A stretch of DNA of 37,838 bases. It comes from Caldithrix abyssi (lineage in GTDB: Bacteria; Calditrichota; Calditrichia; Calditrichales; Calditrichaceae). The stretch is taken from the NCBI GenBank assembly GCA_011369465.1, contig DRQG01000097.1, forward strand, positions 1 to 37,838, given 5' to 3'. Position 1 is the first letter of the stretch; every line of letters begins with the position of its first letter. A program made the translations under genes and the position numbers. This document shows, in pieces, positions 8,457 through 16,766 of the stretch. The notes beneath the pieces were generated by a model. It had not been told where the DNA came from. It was given only the letters and a program-made list of their open reading frames with translations, and did not search any database.

Positions 8457-8930
8457 TTACTTTTCTACTTCCTCCCGTCTTTCGGTGAATTGCTTTAAAG
8501 CACTAAGCAGAGTTTTTATAACGCCGTTTTCTTCGTCCGAATTAAAGTAAAAAACGGATTCGTTGTCCTCTTGCGCCAAATCGTTACTTTTGTCTTCCAC
8601 GCTTTTGTCAAACGGAATAAATATAAAATATGGTGTTGCATATTTGCGTTCATACTGGGTGATCAGGTCTTGCACGGTATGGTTTATTTCTTCAACAAGA
8701 AAAAGCGTAAACGGTGCTCTGGGAATAGTACGATCCCAGATAGATTGCGTAAAATAATCTTCCTGTTTATCCAAAATATAGAAATATACCGATTTCTCTT
8801 TATCGATCTCAAATTCAATATGCCGAAAACCCCGATAACTGCGATCAGTAGAAACTTGCAGGCTTTGTATAAATTCTTTATCCAAATCATTCAGCATGTG
8901 GATAACCGGTATTTCGAGAATCTGGCTCAC
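8457..8930 (-). CDS. Small protein resembling a P-loop-dead small GTPase, third gene of PATAN operon
   Basis: 157 residues with no motif I can name outright. Its first half can be laid against the GTPase-like domain of the protein encoded at 10069-11715. The segment around DKEFIQSL falls where that protein has GKSDFIQHL, but the Walker A glycines are replaced. A conserved strand pattern follows (HIEFEID, VYFYILD, FTLFLVEE, YFIFIPFD), as in the beta strands of MglA/COG2229-like GTPases. I infer a nucleotide-binding-dead paralogue that might pair with, or regulate, the active-looking domain. The tail (about 115-157) is acidic, then helical. The start overlaps the stop of the preceding gene by 4 nt (ATGA), so translation is coupled. 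The alignment is by eye only; a novel fold remains possible. Confidence 0.8.
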   Translation of the reverse strand: MSQILEIPVIHMLNDLDKEFIQSLQVSTDRSYRGFRHIEFEIDKEKSVYFYILDKQEDYFTQSIWDRTIPRAPFTLFLVEEINHTVQDLITQYERKYATPYFIFIPFDKSVEDKSNDLAQEDNESVFYFNSDEENGVIKTLLSALKQFTERREEVEK

Positions 8931-10072
8931 GACAATTCCTCCAAAGCCTGAATGAAATCATCAAGTGTACTGTATTGATTGAACAGATATGATCTGCGGG
9001 TGACGCTTACGGCCATTTCTTCTTCTTCAAACTGTTTGGAAGATTCCCCGCTATCCGGATGTTTGGGAGCGCTTTTCTTATCTGATTTAGTAAATATTTT
9101 GTTGACCATCTTTCGTATTCCGGATTCTTCCTTCTCTTTTTGCAGTTGTTTCAATTTTTTCTCAAAGGCGTCTTTATCCAAAAGCCAGCCGTCTTTTATC
9201 CATTGTATCATCCGCTCCAAAACAGGAATCGATTTTTCGGAATAGTTTTCCAGAAATTTTTGGATGGTATTGCCTTCTTTGAACAGCAACAGCACATTCC
9301 GGTTGGTTGGGCCCATTTCTTCGTAATCCAGGTCGGGACTGGCATACAACACTTTATTTTCCGCAGGCAGACGGGCAAGCAGCCTGTACTGCATATTGAT
9401 ATGGTTGAGACATTCCAGTATAATTTGCTGGTTGTCCAGCAGAATACGCTTGGTGTGTTTTTCCTTGTCCAGTTGCGTCCAGAAGCGCCCGTAAAACCAG
9501 GTAGCCATTACTTCGATAGCTTCCAGGGGATCGCGCTTGGCCAGCCGGGCGTTTACTATTTTCCCTTTGTTGAATTCGATGCGGCCCCGCTGCGCCCCTT
9601 TCTGTAAATGAAGCACACCGTTTTTATTACCCTCTTCAAAAGAATGAATCAGGTCGATCAGGTTCAGGTCTTCCAGTCTGCCGCGCATTTCCCAGCGATC
9701 GGGCCCTTTATCCGTATCCGTTCCTAAGAAGGATTTGAGACGATATTCCAGTTCCTTGCGGTTCATGGGAAAGCAGAACAGATCGGCAGCACCTTTTTTC
9801 CATAGTTCGAGCCGTTTTTCTTTTTGCAGCAAACCGCTGCAGCAAATGAAAGGTATTTCCGTTTCGGCCACTATATAGGCATCCACCCATTGGGTCAGTT
9901 CCTGAAAATCCTCATTAATCAGTAGTACGATAGCCGGATTTTCTATGGGGATGTTTTCAAGCGCATCTCCCAGCTCCCCGCCCCAGGAAAAATGCACCGG
10001 AAGATGCCCCAGATGTTGATTAAATAGATGAAAATGATCTTCGTTATGACTTACAATCAAAAAATCTCTCAT
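8927..10072 (-). CDS. Pseudo-receiver plus PATAN (DUF4388) signalling protein
   Basis: 381 residues, cytosolic. Residues 1-117 have the alternating beta/alpha pattern of a response-regulator receiver. The residues needed for phosphorylation are lost: SHNED stands where the acidic pair is expected, INED at the acceptor strand, and CFPMN replaces the conserved Lys-Pro. Residues about 131-225 form a PATAN/DUF4388 domain (GRLEDLNLIDLIHSF ... GVLHLQKG ... GRIEFNKGKIVNARL). A winged-helix-like segment follows (about 275-315, EGNTIQKFLENYSEKS ... WIKDGWLL), then a charged linker and a short C-terminal tail. It lies between the two other operon genes with ATGA overlaps at both junctions, implying stoichiometric synthesis and probably a complex. 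PATAN proteins of known function relay signals in gliding and phototaxis systems; the role here is unknown. Confidence 0.9.
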   Translation of the reverse strand: MRDFLIVSHNEDHFHLFNQHLGHLPVHFSWGGELGDALENIPIENPAIVLLINEDFQELTQWVDAYIVAETEIPFICCSGLLQKEKRLELWKKGAADLFCFPMNRKELEYRLKSFLGTDTDKGPDRWEMRGRLEDLNLIDLIHSFEEGNKNGVLHLQKGAQRGRIEFNKGKIVNARLAKRDPLEAIEVMATWFYGRFWTQLDKEKHTKRILLDNQQIILECLNHINMQYRLLARLPAENKVLYASPDLDYEEMGPTNRNVLLLFKEGNTIQKFLENYSEKSIPVLERMIQWIKDGWLLDKDAFEKKLKQLQKEKEESGIRKMVNKIFTKSDKKSAPKHPDSGESSKQFEEEEMAVSVTRRSYLFNQYSTLDDFIQALEELS

Positions 10073-11715
10073 TCCGTAAGGGCTTCCTCACTGTTTTCTT
10101 CGGATTGGGTTTCAATAGCCGGATTGTCCGGTTCGATTTTTTCCTGTATGGGCTCCTCGGCCTCTTCTTCTGCTGCCTCATTCTCACCATCCTCTTTTTT
10201 TGCAGGAAGGGTTACCGGCTCCATGGCCAGAAGAACATCGTGAATGCTGCGGATATCAGCAGGATTACAAGGTACCCAGTTAAAAATAAATTGGGTGCTA
10301 AATTTACTGCGAACCGAATCGATCAAATCCGGTGAGGGCATCTCGGTGACCGCCGCCACACAAGACACAGGATACATACTGAGCAAATGATTGATAACAT
10401 AATTAACATATTCATAGGTATCCTGTTCAAGATAACTGATCAGAAAAATGTATCCCACCAGTCCCTCGGACAGTTTCTCCGTAGTTTCCATCACCATCTG
10501 GTCCACGGTCATCCCAAAAAGCAGCAGGTCCAGATCGGTACTCAAAGTAACGCGGGCGACCTCCAGGTCTTTTGCTTCGGGCGCCTGATTTTTAGCGCCG
10601 GTAAGATGTTGGATAAAATCCGATTTACCCGAAAGGCGCGAGCCCAGAACGACAATTTTCCCGGTGTTTTCACCCTCTATATGTAAGTTGACCTTTAGCT
10701 GTTGGATCTCAAACTGGTTGAGTATCAATTCATTTAACGCTGCCTGAGCGGATGGAATCGCCTCCGGTACCGCTTCGAACACGCTGCGATGCGGCTGGTT
10801 TACCTGTAATAATTTATCTTCTTTCAGGACAACCAGCTTTTCTGCGGTTTCATAACAGGTGTACACCGGATTATCCAGTGCTTCTTCCAATAGCAGCGGT
10901 TTTTTAATGAGTTGAAGGAAAGATTCTTCGATTTCCGGATGGAGAGCGCGAACATCGCCCAGATGGATAACGCGCAGGGTGCTGTTTAACGTACCGATTT
11001 TTTTCAGGTTTTCCAGAAATGATTTGCGGCGTTTTTCTGCCAGTAATACCAAACCGATATTGCTTAACGCGATATTGTTTTTCGGTTTTACTGTTTCGGA
11101 AGCGGTAAAAAAGAAATCCCCCTTATTCCAGTACAGCATGTGCAAAACCGCCTCTTTGCCGGTGTGGCCATTCACCCAGGCATCGTCTATGTTCCCGGTA
11201 TAAAAATAGATCTTCCCGCTGCTGGCGGAAGTAACCAGCTTTAACACGCCTGTACGTTTTTCTTTTCCCAGCGAGCTGATCAGCTTGGCCAGCGGGATAT
11301 CTTCCAGACGTCCTCTGGAATATAAGGCGTCCTTTTCATCCTCTGTACTAACCGATTTCAACACCCATCGGGTGGCATAGAATATTTCTTCCGGAGCGCC
11401 GGATCGCTCAAAAACCCGACGGGCGCCCAATTCGTAGAAGGCCATACGCCGGTTGGCGTTCTCCGGTACATTATAAACTACGATATTGCGCCGGGAAATC
11501 TGTTGAAAAAAACGTATCACATTGGTTCGCTCGGCCTGAACGATAACGTCATAATCGATTAAAAACAGGACAACATTCTCATCGGGAATGGATTCATCCT
11601 CGGAAGGAATGACCTGCCGTTTTTCTACCTCATATCCTTCGCTGCCATACAGTTCGGTAAGCCGGTTGATGTCGGTTGCGGTGTCGTGAAATATGTAGAT
11701 TTTTCTTTCGGACAT
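10069..11715 (-). CDS. Pseudo-receiver / PATAN (DUF4388) / small-GTPase-like fusion
   Basis: 548 residues, first gene of the operon. The N-terminal receiver-like domain (about 1-125) keeps an Asp in LFLIDYD but lacks the acidic pair and the conserved Lys. A PATAN/DUF4388 domain follows (about 135-230, GRLEDIPLAKLISSLG ... GKIYFYTGNIDDAWV), then a helical/winged segment. A GTPase-like domain (about 352-510) has a good Walker A, GSRLSGKS (358-365). Its downstream motifs are degenerate: GMTVDQ occupies the place of the usual GTPGQ switch-II motif of MglA/COG2229 GTPases, and VTEMP replaces NKxD, so nucleotide specificity is uncertain. The last 45 residues are a Glu-rich, probably disordered tail. 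A good promoter lies upstream, and AAGGAT precedes the ATG at 11715. Confidence 0.9.
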   Translation of the reverse strand: MSERKIYIFHDTATDINRLTELYGSEGYEVEKRQVIPSEDESIPDENVVLFLIDYDVIVQAERTNVIRFFQQISRRNIVVYNVPENANRRMAFYELGARRVFERSGAPEEIFYATRWVLKSVSTEDEKDALYSRGRLEDIPLAKLISSLGKEKRTGVLKLVTSASSGKIYFYTGNIDDAWVNGHTGKEAVLHMLYWNKGDFFFTASETVKPKNNIALSNIGLVLLAEKRRKSFLENLKKIGTLNSTLRVIHLGDVRALHPEIEESFLQLIKKPLLLEEALDNPVYTCYETAEKLVVLKEDKLLQVNQPHRSVFEAVPEAIPSAQAALNELILNQFEIQQLKVNLHIEGENTGKIVVLGSRLSGKSDFIQHLTGAKNQAPEAKDLEVARVTLSTDLDLLLFGMTVDQMVMETTEKLSEGLVGYIFLISYLEQDTYEYVNYVINHLLSMYPVSCVAAVTEMPSPDLIDSVRSKFSTQFIFNWVPCNPADIRSIHDVLLAMEPVTLPAKKEDGENEAAEEEAEEPIQEKIEPDNPAIETQSEENSEEALTE

Positions 11716-11756
11716 CGTTTATCCTTTATATAAAACGGGATATAAAACGATTCACA

Positions 11757-11785
11757 AATTTAGCTGTTACAATGAGTTATGTCAA
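11757..11785 (-). promoter_or_regulatory. Sigma-70-type promoter of the PATAN/GTPase operon
   Basis: On the minus strand a perfect TTGACA (11780-11785) and TAAATT (11757-11762) are separated by exactly 17 bases, about 45 bases upstream of the first start codon. It lies wholly inside the 77-base gap after the methyltransferase gene, so the three-gene operon can be transcribed independently of the genes upstream. The same two hexamers and spacing recur at 28035-28063. Confidence 0.7.
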
Positions 11786-11792
11786 GGATTGA

Positions 11793-12329
11793 TCATTTTA
11801 TCCGTAAATACTGCTGTAACACATGGTACAACACGATCCCAAATGCCACACTTACATTAAGCGACTGCTTGATGCCCAGCATTGGTAACTCGACAGCAAA
11901 ATCAGCTTCTTTAACCACTTCTTGCGAGAGACCTTCTACCTCGTTGCCCACCAGCAGACAAACAGGAAAACTATATTCGACCTGAGCATAATTGACGCTT
12001 GTGTTGGTGTGTTCTACCGCGGCTATTTTTACGCCTTGTTCTTTTAAGGCCTTGAGCACCGGAAGCGGATTTTTACTGTATTCCCACGGGACGCTTTCGG
12101 TGGCACCCAATGCGGTTTTATCGATTTCTCTACGGGGAGGAACGGGAGTAAACCCGGTGAGAAACAATTTAGTAATGCGCGCACCGTCCCCACTGCGAAA
12201 AATACTGCCCACATTATGCATACTGCGAATGTTTTCCGCCAGCACATAAATAGGAAGCCGTTCCAGTTTTTGTAATTCTTTAAGGGTGGGACGTTTGCTG
12301 AAGATTTCTTCGTATGTAAGTTTACGCAT
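11793..12329 (-). CDS. SpoU/TrmH-family RNA 2'-O-methyltransferase
   Basis: SAM-dependent ribose methyltransferase of the SPOUT (trefoil-knot) class acting on tRNA or rRNA. All three family motifs are present in 178 residues: motif 1 (NIRSMHNVGSIFRSGDG, with the Asn and Arg thought to be catalytic), motif 2 (LLVGNEVEGLS) and motif 3 (ELPMLGIKQSLNVSVAFGIVLY), which forms the knot. The protein is short and lacks the N-terminal L30e-like substrate-binding domain of RlmB-type enzymes, so it is closer to TrmH/TrmL-sized proteins. The exact target nucleotide cannot be read from the sequence. It starts only 7 bases after the stop of the uracil methyltransferase gene, so the two are probably co-transcribed. 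Confidence 0.92.
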   Translation of the reverse strand: MRKLTYEEIFSKRPTLKELQKLERLPIYVLAENIRSMHNVGSIFRSGDGARITKLFLTGFTPVPPRREIDKTALGATESVPWEYSKNPLPVLKALKEQGVKIAAVEHTNTSVNYAQVEYSFPVCLLVGNEVEGLSQEVVKEADFAVELPMLGIKQSLNVSVAFGIVLYHVLQQYLRIK

Positions 12330-12336
12330 ACAATCG

Positions 12337-13749
12337 TTATTTCTCCTGTTTGAGGCTTAGCTTGACCACAGTCTCGATATGATACGTCTGCGGAAACATA
12401 TCAACCGGTTGAACGGTATCCACCCGGTATTTTTGAGCTAAAATAGCCAGATCGCGCGCCAGTGTTGTGGGATTACAGGAGACGTAAACGATGCGATGCG
12501 GCGCTATTTCGTTAATATAGCGCACAACTTTTTCGTGCATTCCTGCCCGGGGAGGATCGGTTACCAGAACATCCGGTTTGGGTTCGGTTTCTTCCAGCCG
12601 GTGCAGCAGGTCGCCGCCCACAAAACGGGCGTTATACACCTCATGCTGGCGGGCATTTTCCGCCGCATCGGCTACCGCGCTTTCAGCCAGTTCAAAGCCG
12701 ATGACTTGTGCGGCTTGACGGGCCAGAAACATACTTATGGTTCCCGTTCCGGCATACAAATCCCACACCACTTCCCTGCCTTGTAGTTCGGCAAATGTCA
12801 TCACCGTATCGTACAGGCGTTCAGCTTGCCGCGTATTGGTCTGAAAGAATGAATTGGCGGAAATCTGAAAAACAAATGGTCCCAGTTTTTCCTGAATATA
12901 CGGAAGGCCTCTTAACAAAATTTCCTTTTCGCCCACGGCGATCTGAGCTTTGCGTGTGTTGATGTTGTTCACCACTCCGGCGATGTTTTCCACCTGTTCG
13001 AACAGGATATCGGCCAGTTTTTTAAGCGGTTCTACCTGCTCGTAAGCGGTTACGATATTCACCATCAATCCGCCGTCATAAGCGCTCTCGCGCAGAACCA
13101 AAAAACGCAGAAACCCCTCGTGTGACCGGACGCCGTAGGGCTGCAAGCCTTCCCGTTGACTGAATTCGGAAACGATTTGCAGTACCCGGTTGGCCCGTTC
13201 CGATTGCAGCATACAATGATTCACCTGGATAATTTTGTCGAAGGTGCCGGGAACATGCAGCCCCAAAGCAAAATCACGCCGTACCGTTTCATCGCCCAGT
13301 TCGTCGGCAGTCAGCCAGCGCCGATCGGAAAAAGAGAATTCCATTTTATTGCGGTAGGCAAATTCCCTGTCCGAAGCCAAAACAGGCAGAACCTCTACAT
13401 CCTCCACCCCGCCAATGTGCTTCAAGGATTCCCGCACAATATCCTGTTTGTATCGCAACTGATCGGCATACCGCAGATTTTGCCAGGTACATCCGCCGCA
13501 CCATTCAAAATAGGGACACGGCGGCTTTTGCCGCAGGGGCGAGGGTTGTTCAATTTCCAGCAATCGTGCTTCTGCATAAGCCGTTTTCCGTTTCCTGATC
13601 CGCGCTCGCACCGTTTCGCCCGGCAGGGCGTCTTTTACAAAAATAACATAATTATCCAGCCGGGCCACACCGGCGCCGCCGAAAGCTAATTTTTCGATGT
13701 ACAGGGTATACTCACCGTTACGCTTAACGGGATATTTCGGATCGCTCAA
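12337..13749 (-). CDS. rlmD: RNA (uracil-5-)-methyltransferase, RlmD/RumA family
   Basis: Transfers a methyl group from SAM to C5 of a uracil in RNA (U1939 of 23S rRNA in the E. coli enzyme). Residues 1-65 form a TRAM-like beta domain (LAFGGAGVARLDNYVIFVKDALPGE). Cys78, Cys84 and Cys87 (CPYFEWCGGC) with Cys179 are placed to bind a 4Fe-4S cluster. The SAM-binding motif is VWDLYAGTGTISMFLA. DPPRAG, the nucleophile Cys425 (VSCNPTTLARDL) and Glu459 (HIETV) complete the active site. The 470-residue length is normal. The start is a TTG at 13749 with GAAGG about seven bases upstream. The family is secure, but which uracil is modified (U1939, U747 or a tRNA site) is not. Confidence 0.93.
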   Translation of the reverse strand: MSDPKYPVKRNGEYTLYIEKLAFGGAGVARLDNYVIFVKDALPGETVRARIRKRKTAYAEARLLEIEQPSPLRQKPPCPYFEWCGGCTWQNLRYADQLRYKQDIVRESLKHIGGVEDVEVLPVLASDREFAYRNKMEFSFSDRRWLTADELGDETVRRDFALGLHVPGTFDKIIQVNHCMLQSERANRVLQIVSEFSQREGLQPYGVRSHEGFLRFLVLRESAYDGGLMVNIVTAYEQVEPLKKLADILFEQVENIAGVVNNINTRKAQIAVGEKEILLRGLPYIQEKLGPFVFQISANSFFQTNTRQAERLYDTVMTFAELQGREVVWDLYAGTGTISMFLARQAAQVIGFELAESAVADAAENARQHEVYNARFVGGDLLHRLEETEPKPDVLVTDPPRAGMHEKVVRYINEIAPHRIVYVSCNPTTLARDLAILAQKYRVDTVQPVDMFPQTYHIETVVKLSLKQEK

Positions 13750-13793
13750 AAGATAACCTTCTGTTGAATTGGTTTAATTGATATAATGCTGTC

Positions 13794-15200
13794 TCATTCG
13801 GTTATTCGGTTGGCCACACTCTTTATGGCTGCGTCAAATAGAGCCTCGTCAAACATACGCAGCCCCCGCTTGGCCGACTCGTTAAGCACCATGGCAAAAG
13901 TACGGATTTTTCGAAACAGTTCAAAAGAAGTTTGCGGATCGGCCAGCGGATAAATGGACTTATTGGTCAACAAAGGATCGATGTCTTCGGGGATAAGCCC
14001 GCGATCAACAGCACGGCGGTATTCCAGAGTGCCGGGAATGGGAGAAAAGGAAGCCAGTTTTACCTGCACGCCCAGATTATTCACAAATATGATACTGGCA
14101 ATCACCTCTTCCACGGGTTGATCCGGCAGTCCCATCAGCACATACGCTTCCAGATCGGACGGGCGATAGCCGGCTTCCGTTAAATGCCGTACTGCTTCGG
14201 TCATAGCCTCGTTGCTCACCTTGGAATACATATCTTTGCGCCGTTCTTCGTTGGATGTTTCAAAACTGATGCGGATGGTCTTAAATCCGCTGCGATACAT
14301 CAAGTCGGCCAGCCGTTTATCGATGTATTTGGCAAACAAACCGTTGGGAGAATGCAGGCGCAGCGGCAGACGGCTCTCAATTATTTTTTCCAGTATTACT
14401 TCGATGTGCTTTTCTTTGGCAATGAATAAAGCATCATCATAAAAGGCAAAATCACGGATTTTAAAGCGCTCATAATGGTCGTGGAATTCACGTATTACAT
14501 TTTCCGGAGAACGGCGGGTATAGGGCATGGCGATTTTTTTTTGAGCACAAAAGGAACAATCGTATGGACAGCCCCGCGCCGTCATCATTAATAAATATTT
14601 TGGCCGTTCAAGCAGATCAAAAGCCGGATAAGGATAGCCGTCTAAAGAATTTGGTAATTCTTCCCGATCGTAAGGTTGCTGCAACACAGAGGATAATACA
14701 TCCAACGTTTTCAGCTCGCCAGGGCCTGTGATCAAATAATCGGGCTGAATGGTTCTTTTGGCGTGTTCGGGAAGTAAAGTGGCATAAATTCCCCCGAGGA
14801 TGACCGGTTTATCGGGAAGGTATTTACGAACCAATCGTACTACGTTCTGTACTCCCGGATACCAGTAGGTCATAATACTGGTAACCAGCACGGCGCTGGC
14901 GTCCTTATACCGGATTAACCGGGAAATAAATTTCTCTTCGGATATTCCGTAACGGGCGTAATGGCGTGGTACATAATCCAGAATGGCCGGTTTTTCGATT
15001 ACCGTCCGCGGATAGTGGCCTGTACCGTATTTTTTATTTCTGGTGTGTCCTTCACCGCCCGGACAATCGATATAAGCGATTTCGTACTCAAAGCGACGCA
15101 AAAACGAAGCCAGATACAGCAGTCCAAGAGGCTGGCTCCATAAATCGAACGCCGTGAAATCATAAATCCACGGGTTTATCAGCAGCAGTTTGTTCTTCAT
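13794..15200 (-). CDS. Radical SAM protein with B12-binding-like N-terminal domain
   Basis: 468-residue enzyme that should bind a 4Fe-4S cluster and generate a 5'-deoxyadenosyl radical. The cluster motif is CPYDCSFC (Cys211, Cys215, Cys218), followed by the barrel (FAFYDDALF, RISFETSNEERRKDMYSK, EAYVLMGLPDQP). Residues 1-185 have the layout of the cobalamin-binding domain found in this class (LLINPWIYDFTAFDLWSQPLGLLYLASFLR ... PVILGGIYATLLPEH), but no DxHxxG cobalamin-ligand motif is visible. B12 could bind base-off or not at all. The substrate is unknown; relatives act on lipids, hopanoids or natural products. It lies 51 bases after the TPR-HTH gene and 44 before the methyltransferase gene, so it is probably in the same transcript. 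No clear Shine-Dalgarno precedes the ATG at 15200. Confidence 0.9.
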   Translation of the reverse strand: MKNKLLLINPWIYDFTAFDLWSQPLGLLYLASFLRRFEYEIAYIDCPGGEGHTRNKKYGTGHYPRTVIEKPAILDYVPRHYARYGISEEKFISRLIRYKDASAVLVTSIMTYWYPGVQNVVRLVRKYLPDKPVILGGIYATLLPEHAKRTIQPDYLITGPGELKTLDVLSSVLQQPYDREELPNSLDGYPYPAFDLLERPKYLLMMTARGCPYDCSFCAQKKIAMPYTRRSPENVIREFHDHYERFKIRDFAFYDDALFIAKEKHIEVILEKIIESRLPLRLHSPNGLFAKYIDKRLADLMYRSGFKTIRISFETSNEERRKDMYSKVSNEAMTEAVRHLTEAGYRPSDLEAYVLMGLPDQPVEEVIASIIFVNNLGVQVKLASFSPIPGTLEYRRAVDRGLIPEDIDPLLTNKSIYPLADPQTSFELFRKIRTFAMVLNESAKRGLRMFDEALFDAAIKSVANRITE

Positions 15201-15251
15201 AAGTGAGAGAAGCAGGCTGTAAAGGATTGAGCGGGTTTAAATGGACTGAAC

Positions 15252-16460
15252 CTAAATCGCCTCGGCAATTTCTTCCGTTTCTGAATCGTTAACGGAATCT
15301 GTGTTTTTCCGCTGTACGGGTTTGCGCCGTACCCGGCCTTTTTCCAGCTCTTTTTTGGAAAGACGATCCGGATGTGTTTCATAAACATTGCCATCCACAT
15401 TGTAACGATTCATCAGTTCCACCCATTTATCCAGTTCGTTCTTTACAAAACGTATGGTTCCCCGATCGGAGTCGAAATAAGACGGTATTTCTTCATTAAA
15501 AGCTTTGCGGGTTAAATCAAATGGGCGTTCAAATCCCAAATAACGGGCAGCCGTGGCCGCATTCCACATACATTCCTCATTGTCGCAGTATCCCGGCATA
15601 CAATAATCCCACTCCTTTTTCAGATATTCACGCAAGCGCTCGGGGTCTTTTTTATAGATGCGATCAAGGACGGCTTTGTAACCGCTGCCCATTTTGTAGG
15701 CTATCTGAGCCATACCAAACTGAGCCAGTTCGGAATCGGGAAACCGTTTACTGATATCTTTATATATTGGCTCTGCTTTTTCAAATTCACCGAGGTGTAT
15801 GTATGCTTTGGCCAGGGCGTCCAGGCTTTCGGGAGAATCATTTTTCCGCGCATAGATAATCAGGTGCTTTAATGCGTCTTCATACCTTCCCAGCTTTTGC
15901 AGAGCCAGAGCCATATACTTGTTTGTGGTGGCGTCTTCCGGTTTTATTTCCAATGCCAGGGTAAAATCATCCACGGCATTCGACCATAAATCACCGTTAA
16001 TCTTATTGATACCGCGGTTCATGTGAACATAAAATTTAATCTCGTCATCCAGCGGTTGAAACTCAAAATCGTTGTAAAAAAAATCGAGACTGCGGATGGA
16101 TATCATGCGCGTTTTTCCGCGGGATCGTTTATTTTGATTGAATTCCTTTAGAATTTTGGATAGAAAAAGAGACAGCTTTCGTTTCACTTCCGACTCATTG
16201 ACCACCGTAATATTCGCAAAATCGTTGCTGTTTTGCTGGTCCGCTGTTTCCGAGGCTTTATGCAACCGTTCTTTGGCTCTATGAAAAGCGTGATTGAGCA
16301 GTTCATTCAATAAATTTACCGGGGAACCGATGCGCATCTCGATACGATTACGTTCATACAATGATCCCACTACAAAAGAATAGTTTAAAGTGAACTTATT
16401 TTCTGTGTAGGACCACTTCTTTAAGTAGGTTGATAAAAAATACAATTCATTCGCTTCCAT
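15252..16460 (-). CDS. TPR protein with C-terminal excisionase/MerR-like helix-turn-helix
   Basis: 402 residues from the ATG at 16460, chosen because AGGAG lies seven bases upstream; a longer in-frame start at 16496 has no such support. The N-terminal 110 residues match no family I recognise. About 130-285 contain TPR units (WSNAVDDFTLALEIKPED, KYMALALQKLGRYEDALKHL, AKAYIHLGEFEKAEPIYKDI). Three cysteines (about 287, 292 and 297, CMPGYCDNEEC) come next. A segment at about 299-350 fits the HTH_17/excisionase pattern: TAARYLGF for the first helices, EIPSYFDSD for the wing, and IRFVKNELDKWVE for the closing strand and helix. The tail is basic, then acidic. I infer a DNA-binding adaptor whose TPRs receive a protein partner. 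It leads a likely operon with the radical SAM and methyltransferase genes. Confidence 0.88.
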   Translation of the reverse strand: MEANELYFLSTYLKKWSYTENKFTLNYSFVVGSLYERNRIEMRIGSPVNLLNELLNHAFHRAKERLHKASETADQQNSNDFANITVVNESEVKRKLSLFLSKILKEFNQNKRSRGKTRMISIRSLDFFYNDFEFQPLDDEIKFYVHMNRGINKINGDLWSNAVDDFTLALEIKPEDATTNKYMALALQKLGRYEDALKHLIIYARKNDSPESLDALAKAYIHLGEFEKAEPIYKDISKRFPDSELAQFGMAQIAYKMGSGYKAVLDRIYKKDPERLREYLKKEWDYCMPGYCDNEECMWNAATAARYLGFERPFDLTRKAFNEEIPSYFDSDRGTIRFVKNELDKWVELMNRYNVDGNVYETHPDRLSKKELEKGRVRRKPVQRKNTDSVNDSETEEIAEAI

Positions 16461-16766
16461 TTTACTTCTCCTGAATACCGCTGATTCTGTTACCACATCC
16501 GTTAATACGATTAAATATGTAGTGAGCTTACAAAGATTTTAAAATAATTTGAGAAAAATCAATTCAGCACAACTTATTAAGAATTCTAAAAAAGATATCT
16601 ACAAACGGTCTTTGATCTGAAGGAAAATCTATTAAACCGTAGACAATGGTAGCTATATAAGCATGCTGAAATTTATAGAATATTTATTGCCCAGTCAAGC
16701 TGTTTTTCTGATTACGATTCTTTACTTAATACGTACCCTTCAGGTAAAAGTTCCTTGAGGCTTATT
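16461..16766. other. AT-rich spacer between barrel gene and TPR-HTH gene
   Basis: About 300 AT-rich bases separate the start of the TPR-HTH gene from the end of the barrel gene. The Shine-Dalgarno AGGAG of the TPR-HTH gene lies at the left edge. I see no gene, no clear -35/-10 pair, and no hairpin with a T-tract that would terminate the barrel transcript. Confidence 0.5.

Noticed and set aside
8271-8498. 75-codon plus-strand frame
   Set aside because: Overlaps the end of the opposite-strand 157-residue gene and lacks a ribosome-binding site; composition looks random.
9140-9607. 155-codon plus-strand frame
   Set aside because: Lies entirely antisense to the PATAN gene at 8927-10072; rich in Phe/Gln as expected from a complementary frame.
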